Source: Cymbidium sinense (taxonomy: Eukaryota > Streptophyta > Magnoliopsida > Asparagales > Orchidaceae). Taken from it: 64,000 nt of DNA. Location: assembly GCA_021442155.1 (NCBI GenBank), contig CM038228.1:11325179-11389178 (forward strand), given 5' to 3'. The position numbers and the translations under genes are program-made. Below are positions 1-10,897 of this stretch, in pieces. The number at the start of each line of letters is the position of its first letter. Within the stretch, counting starts at the first letter, position 1. The notes beneath the pieces are model-generated. The model ran no database searches. It was not told the DNA's origin and worked only from the letters and a program-made list of their open reading frames with translations.

Positions 1-1000
1 TTGTTTATTCACATGAGTGATTTTCAAATGAAACAACCTTATTTATTCCACGTCATTGGACATAGGCAAATCACCAAAAGTAGCTTGTGCATGTCCCATA
101 AATGAACTGTGCACACACCCAACAAGCAGTGCATTTTCTTTAAGTGATATGATGGCATTGCTAATAGCTAAATCCTCAAATTTAAAAGTCTAATAAAACT
201 TTATTCGCAACAACATGATAATATCAATAGCTTAGCTAAGCCTACTAGCTACCCTGAATTAAAAAGCTCAATGAATCATGACAAGCAACATAATGGTATT
301 GATAATTCAATTCTAATGCATTCATTTAGTGCAGATATTTGCATTATGATGATCGTGGAAGATGCCTCAAATCTCCAAAAGTAAATTATTTTATGTGCTT
401 CGACCACTGTGCCAAATGCACAAATTTGACAGGCTAAGAACATTGTGCGAACTCAGATTACATAAGTTTTAGTCATCCCACTTTGAAGAGTCAACAATCA
501 CTTAAAAAAAAGAAAGACAGATAACTTTGAATCATTTTTTAATTCAAAACTTGTACATGCAATTCTCTCAATGTCAGTGACAAGACTTGTGCTAAAGAGA
601 TCATGTTAGATTCTTGTTTTTTAGTTTAATGCAATTGAGTCATCATTAAAGATTGAGAAATTTACATTCTCTATGATCCTCAAAAAATATTTTATCAACC
701 ATTTGTGACGACCTTCAAGACCTCTTCTTAAGAAAATGCATTTTAAAAAAAAAAACTATCGACACTGTTCCCTATCACAAAGCATAATAATTAGTTCTAT
801 AGACTGATGCTTTACATACAAAAATAGAGTTGATAAGATCTGTAATGTGATGAACAAACTTGTGATACCAGTTGCAAACATGATGCTCTATAAACAAGTG
901 TGCAATAGTTGACAAAGTTCGATAAAAAAAAAATCAATAGTTCAAACACCTGATGACAATTTAACTAAAGAAGATGATATCATCAAAATAACTTAAATTT
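1..1000. other. AT-rich DNA, no gene recognised
   Basis: No open reading frame of useful length and no recognisable protein similarity on either strand. Its position just upstream of copia integrase remnants on the + strand suggests it could be the worn gag/protease part of that element, but I could not read any gag or protease motif in it. Confidence 0.4.
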
Positions 1001-1279
1001 TAATAATATTGGTATGATACATCTTTGAGATTTCACTCATGTTCACTTCTTTATTTTCAAGAATGTAGAGCTTATGAATATGATAAATACCATCGGGTAT
1101 CCTTTCCTATGTCTACATCCTCTCGTTGTAGTGAACTTTATGACTTGGTTTATTCAAATGTCTTTGGATTAAATCTTGCATTCCCTCATTTTGGTTTTCA
1201 TTATTTTATTCATTTTATTGATAACCAAACTTGAGTTACTTTGGTTTATTTATTGAAGTATTGGTTATAAGTTTTTTTC
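1001..1279 (+). pseudogene. Ty1/copia GAG-pre-integrase and integrase start (5' half of a split pol)
   Basis: Remnant of a copia polyprotein. The frame from 1025 to 1234 reads HRVSFPMSTSS, then ELYDLVYSNVFGLN, then FGFHYFIHFIDN. This parallels the copia pattern KHHRVSFP...FDLVHSDVWGP...SGFRYFVTFIDD, covering the region just after the integrase zinc finger and the first acidic residues of the catalytic core. The W of the usual DVWGP is F here, and the frame ends in a stop at 1234 shortly after the IDN motif. The integrase resumes at 6432 after the LINE insertion, so this half and the 6432-7140 half were once contiguous. No intact ORF remains and function is not expected. Confidence 0.75.
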
Positions 1280-1299
1280 ATATTCAAGTAATTCTACAA
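1280..1299. repeat. target-site duplication of the LINE, left copy
   Basis: The 20-bp sequence ATATTCAAGTAATTCTACAA is repeated exactly at 6412-6431. The two copies bracket the LINE. The last few bases overlap the start of the CAA run, so the true duplication may be 17-20 bp. Confidence 0.9.
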
Positions 1300-1323
1300 C
1301 AACAACAACAACAACAACAACAA
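1297..1323 (-). repeat. (CAA)9 microsatellite, the 3' tail of the LINE
   Basis: Nine CAA triplets on the + strand, i.e. a (TTG)n tail on the LINE strand. It directly follows the characteristic end of plant RTE LINEs, whose last codons read PT.LSGIKA before running into the TTG repeat (complement of AAGCCTTTATCCCACTAAGT). Confidence 0.9.
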
Positions 1324-2430
1324 GCCTTTATCCCACTAAGTGGGGTCGGCTACATGAATCCTTCGTCTCCATGTCTTATTATGTGCCAAATTCTCATTTA
1401 ATTCAAGTATACTCGGTCATTTTTATATATCTTAACCAAGTCTTTTTTGTCTCTACCTTTCTTAACATAAGACAAATCTAATGCATCTACTCTCCCCAAT
1501 CATCGAATCGACGCTTTATGTAACCATCCATCTAAGGTGACTCTAATCTTATCTCTCTCTGGAGCTACTCTTACTTTTTCCTGAACATACTCATTTCACA
1601 TTTTATCTCTAAGAGTAAAGCCACTCATCCACCTGAGCATCCTCATCTCTGCAACACTTAACTTAGTCTCATGCTTTTCTTTTGGCCAACATTCACCATA
1701 AATCATTGCAGGTCTTACCACCATTTTATAAAATTTTCTTAAGTATAAACGGTATTTTCTATCACTGTGAGGATGCATTCTACACTTCAACCATACTTGA
1801 ATTATACTAATAACATCTCCATCTATTTCACCATCATTTTGAACAATGAGCCTAAATCTCGAATCGTTCACTCTTTTTAATACTTATTCACCTAATATTA
1901 CAACACCACCACTAGAAATTCTACAACTACAACACTCTATATATTCCTTTTAGATCTACTTAAAACTAAAACCTTGACTCTAAGGTTGACCTCCATAATT
2001 CAAGTTTCTCTTGGACTCCCTTTCTATATCAATAAGAAGAATGTCCTCAAAGCATACATCTTACATCTAAATGTAAATGCTAAGAACATCCATAACTAAA
2101 TCAAAAGATAAGGGCTTAAAAGATCCTTCATGTAATCCATGAAATAGGAAAATATTTTGTCAATCCTCCTTATGTTTGGGAGTACGCTCTAGTATACATA
2201 TTCTTAATGACTTGAATATAACTAATATTAACTCCTTTCTTTACTAGAACTCTCCAAAGAACATCTCTTGAAACTTTATCATTAGCTTTATCTAAATCAA
2301 TAAATATCATATGTACATCCTTCTTACTTTCTCTATACTTCTCCATCAAACCTCTTAACAAATGTATATCATCCATAGTAGATCTACTTGACATGAAACC
2401 AAATTGACAGGGAAACTTTTGTATCACATC
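1324..2430 (-). pseudogene. LINE reverse transcriptase core and C-terminal region
   Basis: At 2427-2170 the minus strand reads QFGFMSSRSTMDDIHLLRGL, then HMIFIDLDKANDKVSRDVLW. This is the RTE sequence block NQFGFMPGRST...HMVFIDLEKAYDRVPR, with the first catalytic Asp (motif A) preserved. Around 2050 a decayed motif C reads CFEDILLI in place of the usual LFADDIVL. At 1871-1596 comes NDGEIDGDV, then FYKMVVRPAMIYGECWP, then LSVAEMRMLRWMSG, matching the conserved tail of plant RTE proteins (AEMRMLRWMCG). The final stretch to 1324 still shows the GR-K-K and PT.LSGIKA endings. Several frames are needed to follow the protein, so it is a pseudogene. Confidence 0.88.
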
Positions 2431-3900
2431 GTAATCTTTGAATTACTCTCTCCCATAATTTTATATACATTAACTTAATTCCTCTATAATTTGCACACTC
2501 TTGTGTCACCTTTATTCTTAAATATAAGAACCAACAAACTCTTTCTCTCCTCGATCTTTTTCTTTAAAATAATATTTTAAAGATTTATGCAAAAAATTCC
2601 TTTATCTTCTAAATATTTACACACTTATTGGAATATCATCGTCCTATAATTTTTCACATTTCATTTTCTTTAAAGCTTCTAACTTCAAATTTACTAATAC
2701 GACGATAAGAATAAAATTTTTATTTTTATTTAGTATTAAATCTAAAATCATATTTTCGATCTTTCGTTGAAAAGTTTATCAAAATATCTCATCCACCTAT
2801 TTTCAATATCCTTTCTAAGAAAAGTATTTTATGATTTTCATCCTTGTCTCACTAACTGATCTTTACTTCTCCATTCTTGGTTCTTATACATACATCTTTC
2901 ACCTTCTTTAGTATCTAATTTATTATATAAATCACTAAAAGCTAATTTTTTTACATCTAAACCAAGTTTTATGACAATGCTTCTTATTTCTTATCTTTTC
3001 TTGCATATTTTGACTCTATCATCAACTATGTCTATTTAAAGAAGTTTTTCTTTTGATTTTCAAGCTTTTAACTTTTTTACTTTCTTTTTTCACATAACAT
3101 TAGTTAATAACATCTCAAATTCTAAGCTCTTCTTTTAAAAAATATTTTTTATTAGTGTTCTTTCGCCCATCTAATCTTAGAATTTGATTTATTTTTTATC
3201 TTCCAATCTTTCATCTTAAAATCTAAAACTAATAATCGATGTTGGTCTTAAACTTTCACTGGAATGATCTTACAACATTTACAATCTATGATCTATTTTT
3301 CTTATTAAAAAATAATCATATGTGTTTTATTGATCCATTTTATAAGTAATAATATCTCATATCTTTTCTTAAAAATAAAAGATCTACAAAATCATAGCTA
3401 AAAGAAAATTTAAAAATATCTTTTTTTTTATTACCAAATTCATAACCATGAATACTTTTAAAATCTTCTACCACTATCAACACGTCATTTAAATTTCCTC
3501 CAATAAATATTTTTTCTTTATCTTTGTATTAATCACTCTAATTCATTTCAAATTTTTTTTCTTTTTCCAAACTACTTGAGGAGCATAAACACTTATAATA
3601 TCGATAATCTTAAGATCAACAATAATCTTTATTATAATTATCTCCACATCTACTAATATTTATAACATTATCTTTCAAATTTTATCTATGATCACACCTA
3701 CGTCATTTCTAATTCGACTTACTTGAATATTAAAGTTTAAAACCTAAACTATCAATCTCTCTTCTTCCCATTTAGTTTCTTAAACAAAAATATTTATCTT
3801 CCTATGAACCATAATATCGATTAATTAATTTACTACTATCTATATTTCCAATTTCTTTTTGGACTAACTTTACCCACATCCATCTATAATGCCCGCTTAT
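2431..3900 (-). pseudogene. LINE endonuclease and linker to RT, heavily decayed
   Basis: On the minus strand, about 3870-3720 gives short readable pieces (GRREIDSLGFKL after a KYFCLRN-like piece). These align with the RTE endonuclease block CLQETKWVGEKAREIDSSGFKLWYT. At about 3575 the complement reads VYAPQVVW, the counterpart of the endonuclease motif SAYAPQVG. Stops occur every few dozen codons. The stretch 3000-2431 should hold the start of the RT but shows only scattered similarity. Confidence 0.65.
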
Positions 3901-5190
3901 TTAACACCGCAGATGCGTCACGACTGATATTTTTTTTATTCAGAGACCATACATTACTCCGTGGGACCACAGAGGCTCAAATTGCCACCTCTCAATTAAA
4001 AAAAGTGATTTAAAGTGTCGAATTTTCGTAAGACAGATGGAATAGTAGATAACACTACCTGAGATTTCGCCTCATTTTATGACTTTAGATCTCGTTCTTT
4101 ATAAAGCAAAAGCATATAATTATTCCTCTCAATCGAGAGAGAACTTTCGATTAAAAGTCGTTGGGTTCTTAGTCATGTAAGTGTAGAATTTAGGTTTATA
4201 AAATTCATTATATTTAACTTAAAGCGGATGGTTGGGAAATGATGACGCGTCAGATCTGTGATTAAATATCTCGTGGTGCTCCCTAGTATTTAGTGATGAT
4301 AGCCAGAAGGATCCTTATCAAGAATATAGTTACGCCATCCAAGAAATCCTGTCGACTGGGGTAATGTTTTGTGGAGACAAGCTTAAGTCTTTAATAAGAC
4401 TTTTGCTATCAAGATACTCTATGGTTCATTTCAAAAAAGCTATTTACATATAAAGCTACGTGATTGATGATATATGGGTCATTTGGCGATAATCACCTGG
4501 AGGACTACTTATCGATCATTTAGCTCTTCACATAGAGGCCACGCCGTCTTTGTGAGATTGTTTGAGAGTAAACATAGTTGTGTCTTGACGACTTTCACCT
4601 TTTGAGTTGGTTTTCTTAATTTGTCACTTTCAGCAAACAATTGCGGAAGGTGAATTGATTTTTAGCTTCAAGTTCTTTTCAAATTGAATTTCATTTAAGC
4701 ATTTATAATTTGATGATTTATTTGATTTTATATTTACATTGACACTTTAGTTTGATTAACTCAATTTGAGATTGCAAACATATTTTTATGGTAAGCATCC
4801 CTTCCAGTTGAAATATTCATTCAACACGACTATCATCGGAGTGGTTCATTATTTCGCTATTTCAGATCCTGTCGATTCTATTAATTTAATAATGTAAGAT
4901 CGATTGTTGTCATATGATAATTAAACTACCGATGTTTTATCGGGTTGAAAGATATTATAATAACATCATCGATTTTTTTAGGTTTTGTTAACGACTCTCT
5001 AAGACCCTAGAACGCAGATCCTCGCACTTGAATTTAAGCATTCAGTAGTGTGAATGTGTGTATTTGATTCAACATTAATTTAAATTTAAGAGATTTGTAT
5101 AATATTACTTGTTTTAACAATTTATTGCAAGTATAAATTTTAGATAATTTATTTATATTTCGGCTCTCCCGTCGTCACATGGTTACAACG
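3901..5190 (-). other. 5' part of the LINE, no coding signal read
   Basis: It lies between the endonuclease remnant and the hairpin array. It is more GC-rich than its flanks in places (about 4240-4640) but contains no recognisable protein. Sequence around 4490-4530 (ggcgat...ggaggact...cgatc) has a loose counterpart at about 5413-5450, so the larger repeat structure of the hairpin array may start here. Confidence 0.4.
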
Positions 5191-5915
5191 GTGGCCATCA
5201 TGCCAAAAAGGCATGTATGGGTGGTATAAACACCACTAGAATCGCGTTCCCATGTTAAGAAAGACATGTATGAGTCTCAAGACTGTGAAGCGATATTCCC
5301 CACGCCAAGAAAGGCGTGTATAGACTTATATATTTCTCAAGTCAAACATTAATTTTAGCTTTATTATTGAATTTTCATTAAGCGGTTTATGAATCATGTT
5401 GTAAAAACATTTGGCGATCTGTGATCGGGAGGAGGACTTATTATGATGATCCGCCCACCATGCCAGAAAGCGTGTATAATTATTAACCACGCTTCTTTCC
5501 ATGCCAAGAAAAGACATGTATGAGACTCTCTCGAAAGATTTTCCCCGCCAAGAAAGAACGGCGCCACTGCATGTTAGTTCAAATAATAATTTTATATCAT
5601 AGCATGGAATACTATCAAGCTATGCAAGTCTCTCTATCGGTGTGAAGTTTGATCATTTCGTCTGGCATCGTCCCCGTGAGAGCTACTTGATATGCGCCAC
5701 CACGCCAAGAAAGAGCGTGTATGAGTGGTATAAATCACGGCCGAATCTTCCCCGCCAAGAAGGCATGTATGAGTCTCTAAGAGCTTAAAATTTTCCTCGC
5801 CAAGAAAGGCGTAATGCGTACTTATACACATACAAACAAGTACAGTTTGCTTAAACGCTAAGAAATGGATCTATATAATCAACAAACACGCGTTTCCCCG
5901 CCAAGAAAGGCGTGT
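5191..5915. repeat. Hairpin array: ten CACGCC-AAGAAA-GGCGTG-type palindromes in three higher-order repeats
   Basis: Short palindromes with a conserved AAGAAA loop begin at about 5199, 5251, 5301, 5459, 5500, 5546, 5701, 5753, 5798 and 5899. They are followed by variants of GTATGAGT. They fall into three larger units starting near 5190, 5455 and 5697 (spacing about 260 and 242 bp), each with three hairpins about 40-52 bp apart, plus a tenth at the end. Arms covary: CACGCC pairs with GGCGTG at 5301, CATGCC with GGCATG at 5199, and CATGTT with GACATG (one G-T pair) at 5251. The array lies in the 5' part of the LINE. No protein is convincingly encoded by it. Confidence 0.85.
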
Positions 5916-6411
5916 CAGTACTTATGGTCAAAACAGATTCGAAAGCGCGGTGTGCACGACGCGCAGCACTGGCGGTATTTATAGGATTTGTATTTTTTTT
6001 TATTATTTTATTTTCCACAATTTAGATTTTCATGCCGACATCGTCACATAGACAATATATATGTTGATTTAGGGTTTAGCAGCAACGCCGCAAATATGGC
6101 ATTTGACCGCCCATTCGGCCGTCGGTCGCAATTATGCCTATTTTGATCAATTTTGGCGTTCTAAACGATGAATTCTGTCGTCGAAGATCATTTGACTGAT
6201 TTTCGGCGCCGTCAGTGTGTTCCTCCGATTTCGAAGATCGATTGTGACCTCGACTTGACTTATGACTCATTCATGGAGGTTAACACACCCTAGCATTAAC
6301 ATAATGATTTAAATGATTCATGTCATGATTATTTCGAGAAGTTTTACACTGGCTGTCGACTGCCTATCACAACCCTTTGCATTTGGACTTGGGACTGACA
6401 AATGTAGTGTT
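5916..6411 (-). other. 5' end region of the LINE with a 64-codon open frame
   Basis: The minus strand carries an open frame from 6270 to 6076, beginning MSHKSSRGHNRSSKSEEHTD. It is rich in Ser, Arg and Asn and has no family I recognise. It may be the start of the LINE's first ORF. The 140 bp upstream (6411-6271) would be the 5' UTR and ends exactly at the target-site duplication. The 5940-6000 stretch is locally GC-rich (CG-containing) and is followed by poly-T. Confidence 0.45.
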
Positions 6412-6431
6412 ATATTCAAGTAATTCTACAA
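6412..6431. repeat. target-site duplication of the LINE, right copy
   Basis: Identical to 1280-1299 over 20 bp. It marks the 5' end of the minus-strand LINE and the point where the copia integrase resumes. Confidence 0.9.
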
Positions 6432-7140
6432 AAAAAACAAGTTCAATTTTTTTTACTTTAATTTTTTTTCATGTTGACAGTGTTCTCGTATATATATGAT
6501 CTTCATTTCACTCACTTTTCTTAATAATATTGGCATGATACATCAATCATCATGCCTCTATGCATCATAACAAAATTGTGTGCCTAAATGTAAATACTAA
6601 AATCTCATTGATGCTACTTGTATCATAATGTTTCATATAGATATTCCATGATAGTTTTGGAGAGATTCCCTTCTTACTGCTTGTTATTTAAAGAATTGTG
6701 CCATCTGCCATTCTAGTTAGTGCATGCCTTTTATTCATTTTACTCGTAGAGTCTTCTACTGTTATTCTTTTGTCCACTTTCATTGTCCACAATGTGCTTG
6801 AGCCATTTAGTGTATATTTGCTCTATATTCTCTTAAAAGGGTTATTGGTGCTACTATTTATCTAAGCATTAATCTTATATATTTGTTGATGTAACCTTTT
6901 TATGAGTCATACCCCTATCCTCTTCATTCCTCTCTTCTCCACTCTTTCACCTGTTATTCCCTTAACACCTCTTCTGTCTCCCGAAAACACTTCCCATTCC
7001 TACCATCCACCTGCATCTAAGCCCTCAAATATTGCTCTATGAAAAATATGTGACACTACATTAATCACTTACTACACATTTTTATATTCTTTGATCATTT
7101 ATTTTTGTTTGTTTGCCTTATTTCTATCTATTACCTTCAT
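6432..7140 (+). pseudogene. Ty1/copia integrase 3' half and integrase-RT linker
   Basis: The + strand continues the copia pol broken at 1279. Readable pieces are NNIGMIHQSSC (counterpart of NGILHQTSC in the catalytic core), IDATCIIMFHIDIP, then FWRDSLLTACYLKN (the copia block FWGEAVLTACYLINRMPS). After these come RVFYCYSFVHF (for RVFGCTCFVH) and LKRVIGAT (for QKGYRCY). In-frame stops (for example TGATAG before FWRD) and frame slips show it is dead. The Ser/Pro-rich linker around 6950-7030 fits the usual region between integrase and RT. Confidence 0.8.
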
Positions 7141-8070
7141 TCCATAGACTTATCAGAAAGCTTTGCTTGCCATGGTATTGAGATTGGTCCTCTTCTTAAT
7201 CATTATACTTTGGATATGGTTGCATTCATTTATAGTGTAAACAAATTTCATGTCGTTGAACCTTAGCTATTAAGTTTTATATAGATGAATCTATTAACTA
7301 TGAAACTCTTTCTGGTAATGAATGGCTACATGGTTGCATAGCATCGACAACTTCAAAACCTTCTTCCTTGTTATTTGGATTAATTTTGTTTGTTTTCTTG
7401 TATTTCTTGCCATTAATCAAGGATGGTGTTTGTTTCAAGTACATGTCGATAATTATTTTCTCTATGGGGATCTCTTCAAATTTTTATATATGAATCAACC
7501 TTTAGAGTATGTTGTTCAAGGGGTGCACTAAGTCTACAAACTTTGAAAAACTATGTTTGAATAGAGACAAAGTCGTAGTACTTGGTTCGGCAAACTCTAT
7601 AAGAGTCTTGCTAATATTAGTCTTTGAAGTAACAATTATTATTATTTTATTTGAAAAAAAAAAACTGTATGTATGCTGATGACATTCTTTTGAAGGTATT
7701 GCTGCTTTTAACATTGATAAAATAAAATAGTATTTTCATAATACTTTTGTTATTAAAGATCTAGAGTATCCAAAATAGTTTCTTGGCATCGAGCTTTCAT
7801 ATAATAAGGTGTTTCTTCTTCACAAATGATAGATGCTTTAGGTTAGTTCTGTCATCAGCCAAGTAAGACCTGACGGCATGAGAAGTCTAATAAAACTCAA
7901 GTGGATGTCTACTAAATTTGCCTGGTCTAGTCTGGTGAGCCAAACACTCAATTCATCATCATATCAGGGATGTCCTCCAAGTCAATCATGCCAGAAGCTA
8001 ATGTATCTTTCAATCAATTCCTAAGTTGGTGGCCCAATTTGTTTATCATACTTTCCTGTCAGGTCATGTT
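7141..8070 (+). pseudogene. Ty1/copia reverse transcriptase remnant
   Basis: Follows the integrase on the same strand. The open frame 7322-7531 contains NQGWCLFQVHVDNYFLYGDL, then EYVVQGVH. This corresponds to the copia RT signature KGW.LFQ.DV.NAFLNGDL.E.VYM.QP.GYVVQG, with the first catalytic Asp changed to His at the V-H-V-D-N position. Near 7670 the sequence reads YADDILLK, the second catalytic box (YVDDIL), and near 7750 VIKDLEYPK then FLGIELSYN, for the usual VIKDLG.PKYFLGIE. Upstream, YETLSGNEWLHG fits the pre-RT YKEA...EWL.AM. No RNase H domain or LTR could be read downstream. Confidence 0.8.
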
Positions 8071-10897
8071 CCTGTTTTTCATTTTGAAAAAAACTCACAT
8101 GTTCTTTATGGCTTTTCAGCATAATAGTGTCTAGTCTTTATTAGCATAGAAAATTTTAGTAAAAATTATTTCCTAAAAAAATTTTAATTCAATTGAAGAT
8201 GTTGATAAATCTAGAGTTTTCAATCTAATTTTGTTAAAATAATGCAGCACAAAACATAATCAACATTTGTCTTAACTTTCTGCATCTTCTATATTCTAAA
8301 TTATCTAGTTATTTAGTTGTAAATTTTTTTATCAAAATTTAAATCATAACTGTAGCGTAAACTTTAAAAATGAGTTAGTTTTGGTTATGTAAACTTTTTG
8401 AATTTACTTTTCTATCATATGTCTCAATGAACTATCATATAATGAATTGAAATTGCTTGAGATAAGTAGAATTTAAAATTTGCTGTGAAGATAAAATCTG
8501 CTGTTTGATAGGTTGAAACACTAAAATGCTCACGACATTCTGAGATACTGTTAGCACCACTTTCTCAAGTAAAAGAATGCAAAAATCTGTTTGAAGATAG
8601 AATTTGAAACTGAATTTTAAAGAATTGTTTAAAATTGTTCAGATGCAGTGTGGTACCATTTATGTAGAATGGTTTTGGCCAGCTGATGCCTTTTAGAGAT
8701 TGTGGGCAGAATTTCTGTTTTCTCAGAAAAGAAAATGGGTCTGTAATCTAAAGCAGAAGAGGTTTGTTTGAACACTTTTCCTGCAAAGATTCAGTTCAAT
8801 TTTCATGGAGATTGATTCTACATCTTGATTTTTTTAGGTTGAAAGCTGAGTTAACAACTGGGGTTTTTTTTTACACTGCTGCCAAGATATTTTTGATGAT
8901 TTGAAAATCACATTATTTTTCTGTTTGCCATGTGTTTCATGTTTTATGAGTATTTTCTTTCAGATGACCAGTGATAATTTACAGAATTAAGATATTGTCA
9001 AGAGCACATGGAAGAAACAACAGATAAAGATGTCGTCCATTAATTTTGCTCAAAATCAATTTTTCTCCTCTGATTCAAATGATGAGGAGATTCCTGGTTG
9101 AAAGCTCAATCAAGAGTTATGAAGGATTGATCGATAAGTTGATCATGGGGAGCAAGATTTGAAGATTTCTATTGTTTCAGATGCCACAAAGCCCAATGAA
9201 GTACAAACAGAATAGAGGCAGTTCTCTCATCAGACACATTTTGGAAGTTATAGTCAAGTTGCCTTATTCTTTATTCAGTCCTTGAAAACCACCATGGAGC
9301 TTCTGGAGTCCTTCCAGGATTGAGGGTTTGTGTTGAAATTCAGCTTCATCATGAAGAATTTTTTCAGTTTGCTGACAAAAGCTAGTTGATGTTTGGGAAG
9401 TTGTATCTCTTTTATCTCATCTCTTTGAAACTCTCTTGTGAGGAAGATAATGTGTGTTTAGTCTGATGTCATTGAAGTAGGCTGAATCATTTTCTCAAAA
9501 GCTTTTGATTCATCGTGACAGTCATACAAATCATTTTCACATTACCTTTTGTCATGGTTCACTTTCAGCATCCCACTATGAGATTCATTTTATTTCAGAG
9601 GTTCATATTTAAAACTCAAACTTGATTATGGTTATGATTATTTCAATCAACTTTTTTGAACATTCAATTACCATGATACTTGGACTTTTGCAGATTTTTT
9701 ATTCAGTTAGCTAGTTGAGGATGATTGCAATTTATTAAATCAAGTTTCTTGATTGTTTTAGTCTATATAATTTATATTATCTCACCAAGGATGATATTGT
9801 ATAAACCTAATTTGGAATGTTTGATCATGGTATGTTAGTCGTGATCATTCTTTGCTTTCAATTTTAATTTATGATTATTCCTGTTGATCTTCAAAATCAA
9901 ACCTGCTAAGCCAGAAAACATAAAATGACATTTACATTGAGCCTATCTATCAATCCACTTGATTTTTGAAGTTTGATCAAAATCAACTTGTATTTAATAT
10001 TGTCCAATGGTGAATTAATTTTATTACATTTCATTCCAATGATTCAATCATATTAGCTAATCCATTTTAATCTGATCATAGGTTTAGTTAAATATAACTT
10101 GATCAATACTCTTATGTTGTCATTTTAGCATAATTGAATCTTATGGTTTCAAACCTCTTTTTAATGGATTTCTACATATGTCATAGTCAACTAAACTAAA
10201 TTACCTTTAAATTGTTTGATTGTTAAATTCTATGTCTGCATCCAATTTTGACCTATTCATATCCATCATGGCCAAATTGATTTTGAATAGTTTCATGAGG
10301 TCATCAGATATAATCTTATTGAGCTAAAGTGATAATAAATTTAGCTTTATGAATTTCTAACCTAAGTTGACCAAATTGATGCAATATGACCTAAATTCTC
10401 ATATTGGTTAAAATTCAAGAGGCTTTTCCATTTTTATTCATTTTATGAGAGTCCATTAACTAGTGACCAACCTAATTAGTCCCTTAAACCCAAGCTATTT
10501 AAACTTCAACTTAATGAGACAAATGCCCTGATTTCAAGATCAAATTCATCAAATTCACCATGATAGTTGTATCAACTAAAGATAAATTTAACTCCAACCC
10601 TCTTTTAGCTCAACCTAACTTTATTTAATAAACTTTATTGATGTTTTGTTATTATAATCATGCAAAAGACTTATCATTGTAAAGAAATCCTAGCCATCCC
10701 TTTTGACTAATCAACTTGTTCACTATTTGCTTAACCAATTTGAGATTAGTCATAATTGGTTGGTTGATTAAGCAACATTCTTAAGTCTCTCAATTTAAAG
10801 CTCAACTACCCTTCCAAAAACCATCAACTAAACCCATCAAAAGCATTTATTATCTATTTTCTGCACATATGTGTATTCTTGATCTAATTTCAATTTT
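8071..10897. other. Intergenic or decayed element DNA, nothing recognised
   Basis: No ORF or protein similarity. The stretch 8500-9600 has a somewhat different base composition (less AT) than its flanks, and I cannot assign it. It may be the worn 3' end of the copia element. From about 9900 to 10850 scattered TTGACC/GGCCAAATTGAT-like words resemble the repeat-rich zone of the nearby giant LTRs, hinting at an older, badly decayed LTR piece. An imperfect inverted repeat occurs at 10727-10775 (TTGCTTAACCAA against TTGGTTGATTAAGCAA). Confidence 0.4.

Larger units (their letters stand above)
1300..6411 (-). mobile_element. RTE-clade LINE (non-LTR retrotransposon), about 5.1 kb, degenerate
   Basis: Minus-strand non-LTR retrotransposon bounded by a perfect 20-bp duplication. 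From 5' to 3' on the minus strand it holds: a 5' region of about 2.5 kb (6411-3900) with a hairpin array, an apurinic-type endonuclease remnant (about 3900-3000), the reverse transcriptase (about 2700-1900), the RTE C-terminal region (1870-1330) and the (TTG)n tail. It interrupts the integrase of a plus-strand copia element. Reading frames are full of stops and small indels, so it is an old inactive copy. Its length exceeds the roughly 3.3 kb usual for RTE elements because of the long 5' part. That part could be a genuine long 5' region or an additional nested insertion. Confidence 0.88.

Noticed and set aside
5191..5915. CRISPR-like array
   Set aside because: Short spaced palindromes, but plant nuclear context, imperfect units, spacers that are themselves repeated, and location inside a LINE.
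1001..6544. A 23-bp near-repeat (TAATAATATTGGYATGATACAT...) at 1001-1023 and 6522-6544
   Set aside because: One mismatch, AT-rich, and it does not coincide with any element end. The right copy reads as copia integrase. Probably chance or a minor local duplication; the 20-bp duplication at 1280/6412 explains the LINE much better.
10727..10775. Inverted repeat as a possible MITE
   Set aside because: Only about 12 paired bases, no flanking duplication seen, and a span of 49 bp.
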